A program made the position numbers and the translations under genes. 30,465 bases of DNA from Phenylobacterium sp. CCH9-H3 (GTDB lineage Bacteria > Pseudomonadota > Alphaproteobacteria > Caulobacterales > Caulobacteraceae). The notes beneath the pieces are model-generated. The model saw nothing but the letters and a program-made list of their open reading frames with translations. It was not told where the DNA came from and did not search any database. The stretch lies in assembly GCF_001557235.1 (NCBI RefSeq), contig NZ_LSJI01000260.1, positions 1-30,465 of the forward strand. Reading direction: 5' to 3'. This document shows, piece after piece, positions 9,562-16,625 of this stretch (within the stretch, counting starts at the first letter, position 1; the number at the start of each line of letters is the position of its first letter).

Positions 9562-10856
9562 GCCGCCACCGCCGTCAGCCGGCGCCCGTCATGGCCCGTG
9601 ACGCGCATCGCCGCCACGCCGCCGACAGGAGCCTCGCCCTCGAACGCGATCTCGGTGAAGTCCTCGGCCCGCGCGATGCCGGACCGCTCGACCAGGGCCG
9701 ACAGGGTCCGGCCGGCCTGCCGCTCCAGGTGCCGGATCAGGCCAGCCTCGCCGGCGGCCCGCAGCCGTGCGGCCCGGGCTTTGACCACGTCGCGCTTCAC
9801 GGGCGGCATCCGCGCGGCCGGCGTGCCCGGGCGCGGGCTGAACGGGAAGACGTGCAGGAAGGCGAGCTCGGCCTCCTGCACCAGGCGAATGGAGTTCTCG
9901 AACATCTCGTCGCTCTCGGTCGGGAAACCCGCGATCAGGTCGGCGCCGAAGGCCACGTCGGGCCGCACGGCGCGCACCTCGCGGACCAGCTTCAACGCAT
10001 CCGCGCGGCTGTGGCGGCGCTTCATCCGCTTCAGGATCATGTCGTCGCCGGCCTGCAGCGACAGGTGCAGGTACGGCATCAGCCGCGGCTCCTCCGCCAG
10101 GCAGCGCATCAGGTCGGGATCGATCTCGGCCGCGTCGATCGACGACAGGCGCAGGCGCGGCAGGTCGGGGACCAGCTTCAGGATCCTGGCCACGAGCTGG
10201 CCAAGGGTCGGCTGGCCCGGCAGGTCCGCGCCCCAGCTGGTGACGTCCACGCCCGTCAGCACGACCTCGCGATAGCCCTCGGCGGCCAGGCGGCGAACCT
10301 GTTCCACCACCTCGCCCGCCGCGGCCGAGCGCGAATTCCCGCGGCCATAGGGGATGATGCAGAAGGTGCAGCGGTGGTCGCAGCCGTTCTGGACCTCCAC
10401 ATAGGCCCGCGCCCGGTCCTTCAGCCCGTCGATCAGGTGCCCGGCGGTCTCGCGGACGCTCATGATATCGTTGACGCGGACCCGCATCGGCTCGGCGCCC
10501 TGCGGCTGGGGCGCATAGGCGCCGGCCTGGCTCTTCTCGGCATTGCCTAGGACCAGGTCTACCTCGGTCATGGCCGCGAAGGCGGCGGGGTCTATCTGGG
10601 CAGCGCATCCCGTGACGATCAGCTTCGCGCCCGGTCGTTCGCGCCGGGCCTTGCGGATCGCCTGCCGGGCCTGGCGCACGGCCTCGTTCGTCACCGCGCA
10701 GGTGTTGAACACGATGGCGTCGGAAAGGCCGTCCTCCGCCGCCCGCTTGCGGATGACCTCGCTCTCGTAGGCGTTCAGCCGGCAGCCGAACGTGACGATG
10801 TCGACGTCCGTCTTGGCGTCAGGGTCGGCGGCCGACACGGCTCTGGTCCTTCGCAT
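9558..10856 (-). CDS. mtaB: tRNA t6A37 methylthiotransferase MtaB
   Basis: 432-residue radical-SAM enzyme that converts t6A37 to ms2t6A in tRNAs reading ANN codons. The N-terminal UPF0004 domain supplies three cluster ligands, Cys25 (TFGCRLN), Cys53 (NTCAVTNEA) and Cys84 (TGCAAQ). The radical-SAM motif CDHRCTFC has Cys159, Cys163 and Cys166. The C-terminus is TRAM-like. TFGCRLN and NGCDHRCTFCIIPYGRG favour MtaB over MiaB. The ATG at 10856 lies inside lepB (38-bp overlap). A GTG at 10838 has AAGGA eight bases upstream and may be the true start, giving 426 residues. Confidence 0.93.
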   Translation of the reverse strand: MRRTRAVSAADPDAKTDVDIVTFGCRLNAYESEVIRKRAAEDGLSDAIVFNTCAVTNEAVRQARQAIRKARRERPGAKLIVTGCAAQIDPAAFAAMTEVDLVLGNAEKSQAGAYAPQPQGAEPMRVRVNDIMSVRETAGHLIDGLKDRARAYVEVQNGCDHRCTFCIIPYGRGNSRSAAAGEVVEQVRRLAAEGYREVVLTGVDVTSWGADLPGQPTLGQLVARILKLVPDLPRLRLSSIDAAEIDPDLMRCLAEEPRLMPYLHLSLQAGDDMILKRMKRRHSRADALKLVREVRAVRPDVAFGADLIAGFPTESDEMFENSIRLVQEAELAFLHVFPFSPRPGTPAARMPPVKRDVVKARAARLRAAGEAGLIRHLERQAGRTLSALVERSGIARAEDFTEIAFEGEAPVGGVAAMRVTGHDGRRLTAVAA

Positions 10857-11721
10857 AAACGGTCTTCAGCGCGATCGCGCAGATGTCCCGGCCCGGGGCC
10901 GGTCCATCCACGCGGGAATCCGCGGCGTTGTCGCGGTTGTCGCCCATCAGATACCACGAACCGGCGGGCACGGTCGTCGCGGCCATCTGATCCAGGTCGC
11001 CGTTGGGGCCCAGATCGTAGATGCGATGGCGCGCCCCGTTCGGCAGCGTCTCCTCGAATTCGGTGACGCGCAGCGGCGTGTTCGGCAGGGCGACCGAGCC
11101 CATTGCACGGCGGGCCACCGGCTTGCCGTCGATCACCAGCAGGCCCCCACGCATCTCAACCGTCTGGCCTGGGCCGGCGACGACCCGGTGCATGTAGGGC
11201 GCGGCCGTGCCCGGCCGGCGGAAGACGACCACGTCGCCGACCTTCACGTCGGCGCGGCCGCATTCCGCCCGCGCGCCGTCGACCATGACGACGTCGCCCG
11301 CCTTCAGCGTCGGCTCCATGGAGGCGGAAGCCATGCTGTAGGTCGGATGGGGTCCGTATGAGCCATAGAGCATGTTGGCGATCACCAGCACGAGCCAAGG
11401 CGCCACATAGAGCAGGATGAGCTTGCTGGGCCGGCCACCCTTCGGCGGCGCCCGGTAAGCCAGCCACGCGGCGTGGAGGCCGAGCAGCGCGGCTACGACG
11501 GCCGCGCCGACGATCAGGCCCTGCAGCCCGAAGCGGTATACGCCCGGCGGCGAGGCCAGCGTCCATTCGTTCAGCGCGACCGCGCCCGCCATCAGGCCGA
11601 CGACGGTGGCGGCCACCATCCTCCAGGCCCCGGCGTAGGCGTAGCCCACGGGGGGGAAGACGGCGTTCAGCAAGAGGGCGATCCACCAGCGGCGCGGCCG
11701 CGGGGCGTAGGTCTCGGTCAA
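10819..11721 (-). CDS. lepB: Signal peptidase I family protein with N-terminal membrane domain; His in place of catalytic Lys
   Basis: 300 residues from a TTG that overlaps the dapF stop by 4 bp (TTGA); the frame is open upstream, but only inside dapF. Residues 12-120 hold about four transmembrane helices (LNAVFPPVGYAYAGAW motif). The S26 peptidase domain follows: box B SASMEPTL with nucleophile Ser134, box C/D GDVVVFRRPG, and box E GDNRDNAADSR (260-270). In box D, where bacterial enzymes have the general base Lys (YIKRVVGLPGD type), this protein reads YMHRVVAGPGQ with His178 (codon CAC at 11188-11190). His is normal in ER/SipW-type enzymes. It probably cleaves signal peptides at the membrane, or it may be a specialised paralogue. 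Confidence 0.85.
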   Translation of the reverse strand: MTETYAPRPRRWWIALLLNAVFPPVGYAYAGAWRMVAATVVGLMAGAVALNEWTLASPPGVYRFGLQGLIVGAAVVAALLGLHAAWLAYRAPPKGGRPSKLILLYVAPWLVLVIANMLYGSYGPHPTYSMASASMEPTLKAGDVVMVDGARAECGRADVKVGDVVVFRRPGTAAPYMHRVVAGPGQTVEMRGGLLVIDGKPVARRAMGSVALPNTPLRVTEFEETLPNGARHRIYDLGPNGDLDQMAATTVPAGSWYLMGDNRDNAADSRVDGPAPGRDICAIALKTVYAKDQSRVGRRP

Positions 11722-12539
11722 GGCAGCTCGCCCATGAAGTCGACCGCCGCCGGCCCCGTCATGACCACGTGGCCGTCCTCGCGCCATTCGACGTGCAGCT
11801 CGCCGCCGTCGAGGACCATGGTGGCGTGACGGCCGACCAGATCGCGGCGCGAGGCGGCCACCAGGGCGGCGCAGGCGCCCGTGCCGCAGGCCTTGGTCAG
11901 GCCGGCGCCCCGCTCCCAGACCCGCAGGCGGATGCGGTCCCGGTCCAGAACCTGGGCGAAGCCGACGTTCACGTGCTCGGGAAACAGCGGGTGCTTTTCG
12001 ATTTCCGGTCCGATGCGGGCGATCGGCACGGCTTCCACGTCGGGGACGAAGAACACCACGTGCGGGTTGCCCATGGAGACGCAGCCGGGCGGCGCCATCA
12101 GGTCGGCATGGTGGTAGAGGACCACGTCCAGGGCGGCGGTGTCGCGGGCTTCGGCCAGCGGGATCTGGGTCCAGTCGAGACCCGGCTCGCCCATGTCGAC
12201 ACTGACGAGGCGCTCGCCGGCGCGGGTGGCGACCAGGCGTCCCGCCTTGGTCTGGATGACCGCCTCATCCTTGCCGGACGCCTGCATCAGCAGCCAGCCG
12301 ACGCAGCGCGTGCCGTTGCCGCAGGCCGAGACCTCTTCGCCGTCCGCGTTCCAGAACCGGACCCGGGCGTCGGCGTCGTCCGCCTTCTCCACCACGATGA
12401 GCTGGTCGCAGCCGACGCCCGACTTGCGGTCGGCGATCGCCCGCACCTCGTCCGCGGTGGGGGCGAAGGGGGCGCTGCGGGTCTCGACCACGACGAAGTC
12501 GTTGCCGAGCCCGTTCATCTTGAGAAACGGACGGCTCAT
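11718..12539 (-). CDS. dapF: Diaminopimelate epimerase
   Basis: 273-residue PLP-independent epimerase that interconverts LL- and meso-diaminopimelate, for lysine and peptidoglycan synthesis. The two catalytic cysteines are Cys73 in SACGNGTRC and Cys218 in KACGTGACA. The N-terminal KMNGLGNDF and the GNPHVVFFV block are also diagnostic. It starts at the ATG at 12539 and heads a minus-strand operon with lepB, mtaB and the GFA gene, all joined by overlaps. The 70 bp upstream contain CTATATAG close to the start, but no convincing -35 element. Confidence 0.97.
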   Translation of the reverse strand: MSRPFLKMNGLGNDFVVVETRSAPFAPTADEVRAIADRKSGVGCDQLIVVEKADDADARVRFWNADGEEVSACGNGTRCVGWLLMQASGKDEAVIQTKAGRLVATRAGERLVSVDMGEPGLDWTQIPLAEARDTAALDVVLYHHADLMAPPGCVSMGNPHVVFFVPDVEAVPIARIGPEIEKHPLFPEHVNVGFAQVLDRDRIRLRVWERGAGLTKACGTGACAALVAASRRDLVGRHATMVLDGGELHVEWREDGHVVMTGPAAVDFMGELP

Positions 12540-12609
12540 GGCCGCGGCTATATAGGGAAAAGCGGCGGCCGTCGCATCCTGGGCGAGGAGAGTCCCGGCC
12601 CGTGGGCGC

Positions 12610-13173
12610 TCAGGTCCTCTCCACGGCCGAGGCGGTGTCGTCGATCATGGCGACGATCCGATCCAGATCCTCGGGGCTCACCGGCCGCGACATGCGCGCC
12701 TTGAGCGCCATGCCCAGGTTCATCATCGCCCGGCCAACACGGTGGCGGCCTGGGGCGGCGTGCTGCGCCGCCTCGTCCATCCGGCCGAAGACCTGGTCCA
12801 CCGACGGGCGGTTGCGGTCCAGTTCGGCCTTGCCGTCGTCAGTGATCTCGAAGCGTTTGCGGCCGCCCTCCGCTTCCGTCTGCCGGATCAGCCCTTCGTC
12901 TTCCAGCAGGGCCAGGGTCGGATAGACCACGCCGGGCGACGGGCGATAGGCGCCGCCGGTCCGCTCTTCCAGCTCCTTGATCAGCTCGTAGCCGTGCCGG
13001 GGCTGTTCCTCCAGCAGGGCGAGCATCACGAACCTCAGGTCGCCATGCTCGAAGAAGCGGCCCATCCGGCCGCCCCGCCGATGTTCACGGCCTTCGCCGC
13101 CGTGACGTCCGCCCCAGCCGTACCGGCTGCGATGGAAACCGCGGTCGCTATGATTGTGAAAGTGTCTGTGCAT
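12610..13173 (-). CDS. PadR family transcriptional regulator with His-rich N-terminus
   Basis: 187 residues. The PadR winged helix covers about residues 44-120: LRFVMLALLEEQPRHGYELI, then PSPGVVYPTLALLEDEGLI (recognition helix and wing) and RKRFEITDDGKAEL. A C-terminal helical dimerisation region follows (AMMNLGMALKARM and EDLDRIVAMID). The first 40 residues are unusual: rich in His, Gly and Arg, with alternating His2, 4, 6 and 8 plus His14, 24 and 31. A start at Met36 would remove this, but AGGA lies about 11 nt before the first ATG. A 33-bp inverted repeat sits 17-49 bp upstream, suggesting autoregulation and control of the divergent VOC gene. Confidence 0.9.
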   Translation of the reverse strand: MHRHFHNHSDRGFHRSRYGWGGRHGGEGREHRRGGRMGRFFEHGDLRFVMLALLEEQPRHGYELIKELEERTGGAYRPSPGVVYPTLALLEDEGLIRQTEAEGGRKRFEITDDGKAELDRNRPSVDQVFGRMDEAAQHAAPGRHRVGRAMMNLGMALKARMSRPVSPEDLDRIVAMIDDTASAVERT

Positions 13174-13177
13174 TCGA

Positions 13178-13260
13178 TTTTCGATCCTATTTCGATATGT
13201 CTAAAGTTTAGATACATCGAAACCGCATCGGACCGCAAGCGCTTTTCGATACGGTCGAAA
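13178..13260. promoter_or_regulatory. Candidate PadR operator region: 33-bp inverted repeat plus TTTCGAT repeats
   Basis: The left arm TTTCGATATGTCTAAA (13190-13205) and right arm TTTAGATACATCGAAA (13207-13222) are inverted copies matching at 14 of 16 positions around a single central base. Further TTTCGAT units occur at 13179-13185 and 13244-13250, the latter forming TTTCGA-N5-TCGAAA (13244-13260). The block fills the space between padR (start 13173) and the VOC gene (start 13316). PadR proteins bind such dyads, often with ATGT/ACAT cores, and both are present here. Confidence 0.7.
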
Positions 13261-13315
13261 TGTATCGGCAGCAATGCGTCTGGACGTGCGCGTCGCGGTG
13301 GGCAAGCTTTGCGGC

Positions 13316-13846
13316 ATGAGCCGGTTGTTCGGACCCATTCGCCAGAACGGCTACGTCGTGCGCGACATCCGCGCGGCGATGGACCATTGGATCCATGTGG
13401 TGGGCGTCGGCCCGTGGTTCTTCATCGAGCGCGTGAAGACGGACTGGTTCCGCCACCGGGGCGCGGACTCGCCCATGACGATGAGCGTGGCGCTGGCCAA
13501 CTCCGGCGACCTGCAGATCGAGCTGATCCAGCAGACCAACGACGCCCCGTCGCTCTATCGGGAATTCCTCGACGCCGGCCACGAGGGGCTGCAGCACCTG
13601 GCCTACTGGACCCACGACTACCAGGGGCTCTACGACCGGGCGATCGCTAAGGGCTACGAGGTCGGGCACGAGGGCCAGATCGGCGGCGAGCAGGGCCGCT
13701 TCGCCTATTTCGACACGACCGCCCCGCATCCCGGCGCGATGATCGAGATCTCGGACATCAGCGGGAACAAGGGCCGCTTTTTCGAACACATTCGCAAGGC
13801 CGCCCAGGACTGGGACGGCGCCGATCCGATCCGCGCGATCTCCTGA
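13316..13846 (+). CDS. VOC (glyoxalase/bleomycin resistance) superfamily protein
   Basis: 176 residues from the ATG at 13316 (MSRLFGPIRQNGYVVRD). An in-frame ATG at 13274 would add 14 residues; neither has a strong ribosome-binding site. Two vicinal-oxygen-chelate modules are visible: residues about 9-90, opening with NGYVVRDIRAAMDHWI, and about 90-160, with HEGLQHLAYWTHDY and HPGAMIEISDIS. Candidate metal ligands are the His in LQHLAYW and the Glu in MIEIS. The pattern is closest to the Glyoxalase_4/methylmalonyl-CoA-epimerase-like branch, but the substrate is unknown. It is divergent from padR and 31 bp upstream of a SnoaL-like gene, so the pair may be a small PadR-controlled operon. Confidence 0.82.
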   Translation: MSRLFGPIRQNGYVVRDIRAAMDHWIHVVGVGPWFFIERVKTDWFRHRGADSPMTMSVALANSGDLQIELIQQTNDAPSLYREFLDAGHEGLQHLAYWTHDYQGLYDRAIAKGYEVGHEGQIGGEQGRFAYFDTTAPHPGAMIEISDISGNKGRFFEHIRKAAQDWDGADPIRAIS

Positions 13847-13877
13847 CCTCCGACCCGCCCCCAAAAGGAACCACCCT

Positions 13878-14312
13878 GTGACCGACCTAGCCGAACGCCG
13901 CCTGAAGACGGTGCGCGACCACATGGCCCTGGAATGCGTCTGCGACTGGGACGCCGTGATCGCCACCTTCGAACATCCCCGCTACGAGATGTACGGCGCG
14001 GGCCAGGTGTTCGACGGCGAGGCGCAGGTCCGCGGCTATTTCGCCGCCTCGCGAACGCCCTTCCCCGACCAGGCCAACGAGATCGTCGCCATCGCCCATG
14101 GCGGCGACACGGTGCTGGTGGAGTTCTTCCTGACCGGCACCCACCTGGGGCCGCTGAACCTCGGCCAGGGACGCGTGGCCGAGCCGACCGGCAAGGCGTT
14201 CCGGGTGCGGATGGCCGCGACCTTCGAGTTCCCGCCCGGCGGCGACAAGATCATCTGCGAGCGGCCCTACTTCGATCAGGGCGCGGTGCTGCGCGCGCTG
14301 GACCTGGCCTAG
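13878..14312 (+). CDS. SnoaL/NTF2-like protein
   Basis: 144 residues from a GTG at 13878, with AAAAGGAA about 9 nt upstream. The sequence fits the SnoaL-like/ester-cyclase NTF2 fold: an N-terminal helix, WDAVIATFEHPRYEMYGAGQVFDGEAQVRGYF, central strands with DTVLVEFFLTGTHLGP, and a C-terminal strand FRVRMAATFEF ending in ICERPYFDQGAVLRAL. Such proteins isomerise, cyclise or hydrolyse small hydrophobic ligands. It follows the VOC gene closely, which is compatible with a shared catabolic step, but no substrate can be named. Confidence 0.8.
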   Translation: MTDLAERRLKTVRDHMALECVCDWDAVIATFEHPRYEMYGAGQVFDGEAQVRGYFAASRTPFPDQANEIVAIAHGGDTVLVEFFLTGTHLGPLNLGQGRVAEPTGKAFRVRMAATFEFPPGGDKIICERPYFDQGAVLRALDLA

Positions 14313-14323
14313 CCAGGCGCGCC

Positions 14324-15220
14324 TCAGACCTCCTTCAGCACCTCGGCCAGGAGCTTGCCTTCCCCGCGGCGGTTCGAGCCTGCGCGCCAGGCGACGACGA
14401 TCTCCCGGGCGGGATGTTCGGCCTCGATGGGGCGGACGGCCACGTGAGCCGCGTCCGCGAGCCCCGCGCTCACGGCCATCTGAGGCAGGAAGGTGACGCC
14501 CAGACCCGAGCCCACCATCTGCACCAGCGTGGGCAGCGAGGTGGCGGCGAACGGCTCCTCCCCAAGGCCGACGCGTGGCGGATTCAGCTTGCAGGCCGAC
14601 AGCGCATGTTCGCGCAGGCAGTGACCATCCTCCAGCAGGATCATGTTCTCCTGCTCCAGCGCCTCCGGAGACGCGGTCTTCAGCTTGGCCAGAGGGTGGT
14701 CGGCCGGCAGGGCCGCCAGCAGCTCATCGTCGGCGACGTGCGCCCACTCAAGGCCAGCCATGTCGAACGGCAGGGCGATCAGCGCCGCGTCCAGCCGGCC
14801 GGCCTTGAGCTCGACGATCAGCCGCTGGGTCAGGTCCTCACGCAGGAAGAGGCGCAGCTTGGGGAATTTCTGGCGCAGCAGCGGCAGGGCGCCCGGCAGC
14901 AGGAACGGGGCGATCGTGGGGATGACCCCCAGCCGGAACCGGCCGGTCAGCGGCTGGCCGGCGTTTTTCGCGGCTTCGACCAGCTCCTCGGCCTCGTTGA
15001 GGATCACGGTGGCGCGCCGCAGGGCTTCTTCGCCGACGGGCGTCAGAATCACGCCCGTACGGGCCCGGTCCACCACCGGCGCGCCCAGCGTCCGCTCGAG
15101 CTCCTGGATGCCCGCGGAGAGGGTGGGCTGGGTGACGTGCGCCGCTTCGGCCGCCTTGCCGAACGCGCCGTGCTCGGCGAGCAGCTTGAGGTACTGGAGC
15201 TGGCGGATCGTGGGGAGCAT
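14324..15220 (-). CDS. oxyR: Hydrogen peroxide-responsive LysR-type regulator OxyR
   Basis: 298 residues from the ATG at 15220 (MLPTIRQLQYLKLLAEHG). The LysR winged helix is at about 1-60 (FGKAAEAAHVTQPTLSAGIQEL) and the effector domain at about 93-295. The peroxide-sensing pair is present: Cys201 and Cys210 in GHCLREHALSAC, with the same nine-residue spacing as Cys199/Cys208 of E. coli OxyR. It is divergent from ahpC, its expected target, and an OxyR-type half-site lies in the shared 179-bp region. It probably activates ahpC/ahpD on disulfide formation and limits its own expression. Confidence 0.95.
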   Translation of the reverse strand: MLPTIRQLQYLKLLAEHGAFGKAAEAAHVTQPTLSAGIQELERTLGAPVVDRARTGVILTPVGEEALRRATVILNEAEELVEAAKNAGQPLTGRFRLGVIPTIAPFLLPGALPLLRQKFPKLRLFLREDLTQRLIVELKAGRLDAALIALPFDMAGLEWAHVADDELLAALPADHPLAKLKTASPEALEQENMILLEDGHCLREHALSACKLNPPRVGLGEEPFAATSLPTLVQMVGSGLGVTFLPQMAVSAGLADAAHVAVRPIEAEHPAREIVVAWRAGSNRRGEGKLLAEVLKEV

Positions 15221-15276
15221 GGGTGAACCTCGTCCCGGCCGCGCGATCATTCACGCGCATCGGCGGGGAGCTCTAT

Positions 15277-15342
15277 ATAGACGCAACCTATTTCATATCC
15301 AAAAACTATCGATTGGAATTGTTGGCCGACGCCCCCTATCTC
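15277..15342 (+). promoter_or_regulatory. OxyR-like boxes and candidate ahpC promoter
   Basis: ATAG-N7-CTAT at 15277-15291 matches the OxyR half-site pattern exactly. A second element, ATAT-N7-CTAT at 15295-15309, is 18 bp away rather than the usual 22. Just downstream, TTGGAA (15313-15318), an 18-bp spacer and TATCTC (15337-15342) form a plausible promoter pointing at ahpC. OxyR would then sit immediately upstream of the -35 element, as expected for an activator. Confidence 0.6.
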
Positions 15343-15399
15343 CACGCCACGGCGGCCCTCCTCCCCTTGTGGCCGCCGCTGCATTTTAAGGAGAGTTGT

Positions 15400-15957
15400 A
15401 TGCTGGGTGTTGGCCAGACGCTGCCCGATTTCAAGATCGTGGGTGTGAAGCCCAAGTTCATGCGCCACGAAGAGAACGGCGAGAGCGCGTTCGAGACCCT
15501 CACCAAGGAAAGCTTCCCGGGCAAGTGGAAGGTCATCTTCTTCTACCCGAAGGATTTCACCTTCGTCTGCCCGACCGAGATCGCCGAGTTCGCCCGCCTG
15601 AACCGCGAGTTCGCCGACCGTGACGCGGTCGTCCTGGGCGGCTCGACCGACAACGAGCACTCCAAGCTCGGCTGGCGCCGCGAACATCCGGATCTGAATG
15701 AACTGCCGATCTGGAACTTCGCCGACAACTCCGGAAAGTTCGCCCGCGACCTGGGCGTCCTGAACGAGGAAGAGGGCGTCGCCCTGCGCGCCACCTACAT
15801 CGTCGACCCCGACAACGTCGTGCAGCACGTCTACGTCACCAACCTGAACGTGGGCCGCAACCCGCAGGACACGCTCCGGGTCCTCGACGCGCTGCAGACT
15901 GACGAACTCTGCCCGTGCAACCGTTCGGTTGGCGGCGAGACCCTGAAGGCCGCGTAA
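15400..15957 (+). CDS. ahpC: Peroxiredoxin AhpC (three-cysteine type)
   Basis: 185-residue 2-Cys peroxiredoxin that reduces H2O2, organic peroxides and peroxynitrite in the cytoplasm. The peroxidatic Cys57 is in FTFVCPTEI. Two C-terminal cysteines, Cys171 and Cys173 in ELCPCN, replace the usual single resolving Cys, as in mycobacterial AhpC, which is reduced by AhpD. The start is the ATG at 15400 with AAGGAG six bases upstream; the frame is open upstream but that part is the promoter region. It is divergent from oxyR. A strong hairpin follows, before ahpD. Confidence 0.96.
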   Translation: MLGVGQTLPDFKIVGVKPKFMRHEENGESAFETLTKESFPGKWKVIFFYPKDFTFVCPTEIAEFARLNREFADRDAVVLGGSTDNEHSKLGWRREHPDLNELPIWNFADNSGKFARDLGVLNEEEGVALRATYIVDPDNVVQHVYVTNLNVGRNPQDTLRVLDALQTDELCPCNRSVGGETLKAA

Positions 15958-15985
15958 GCACACACCGCGCAGCCTTTAGTGCTTG

Positions 15986-16031
15986 TCCGGGGGCGCTCGC
16001 CCCTCTCCCCCCAGAGCGCCCCCGGATTTTT
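15986..16031 (+). terminator. Hairpin with T-tract between ahpC and ahpD
   Basis: A perfect 13-bp inverted repeat, TCCGGGGGCGCTC (15986-15998) and GAGCGCCCCCGGA (16014-16026), with a 15-base loop is followed at once by TTTTTCT. This has the form of an intrinsic terminator. As ahpD is 49 bp further on without an obvious promoter, it may be a partial terminator that makes ahpC mRNA more abundant than ahpC-ahpD mRNA. Confidence 0.8.
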
Positions 16032-16079
16032 CTGCCCCGCGCGCCGACGCGCGCATCCCAGACATTTCCGGAGACCACC

Positions 16080-16616
16080 ATGTCCCTCGACGCCCTGCGC
16101 GACGGCCTGCCCGCCTATGCCAAGGACATCAGCCTGAACCTCGGCAGCCTGGCCTCCGAGACCGTGCTGACCGACCAGCAGAAGTGGGGCGCCTTCGTCG
16201 CCTCCGCCCACGCCCTCGGCGTCCCCGCCGTCGTCCGGGCCATCGAGGCCGCCGCCGACGCGGCCGGCCTTTCGCCCGAAGCCAAGAGCGCCGCCAAGGC
16301 CGCGGCCGCCATCATGGGCATGAACAACGTCTACTACCGTTCGCTGCACCTGCTCTCGAACGGCGAGTACAAGACCCTGCCGGCGCGCCTGCGCATGAAC
16401 GTCCTGGCGAATCCGGGCGTCGACAAGGCCGACTTCGAACTGTGGTCCACCGCCGTCTCCGCCGTGAACGGCTGCGGCATGTGCCTGGACTCGCACGAGG
16501 CCGAGCTGAAGAAGCACGGCGTGCCGACCCAGAGCATCCAGGCCGCGCTCCGCATCGCGGCCGTGGTCAACGCCGCGAGCCGCGTGATCGCCGCCGAGAC
16601 CGCCCTGGCGGCCTGA
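16080..16616 (+). CDS. ahpD: Alkyl hydroperoxide reductase AhpD
   Basis: 178-residue carboxymuconolactone-decarboxylase-fold protein that passes electrons to AhpC. The redox motif is CGMC with Cys132 and Cys135, followed by His139. With Glu120 these correspond to Cys130, Cys133, His137 and Glu118 of the M. tuberculosis enzyme. The mostly helical sequence and length match the family. The start is the ATG at 16080, preceded by GGAGACC. It lies 122 bp after ahpC, separated by a terminator-like hairpin. In mycobacteria AhpD is recharged by lipoyl proteins; whether that applies here is inference. Confidence 0.95.
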   Translation: MSLDALRDGLPAYAKDISLNLGSLASETVLTDQQKWGAFVASAHALGVPAVVRAIEAAADAAGLSPEAKSAAKAAAAIMGMNNVYYRSLHLLSNGEYKTLPARLRMNVLANPGVDKADFELWSTAVSAVNGCGMCLDSHEAELKKHGVPTQSIQAALRIAAVVNAASRVIAAETALAA

Positions 16617-16625
16617 GCCAGGACG

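Noticed and set aside
8458..10275. 605-codon plus-strand frame across the TRIC, GFA and mtaB genes
   Set aside because: It runs antisense to or out of frame with clear genes, and its translation is Arg/Gly/Ala-rich with no motif.
12540..12560. CTATATAG just before dapF as a -10 promoter element
   Set aside because: No plausible -35 sequence lies at the right distance, and it would leave almost no leader.
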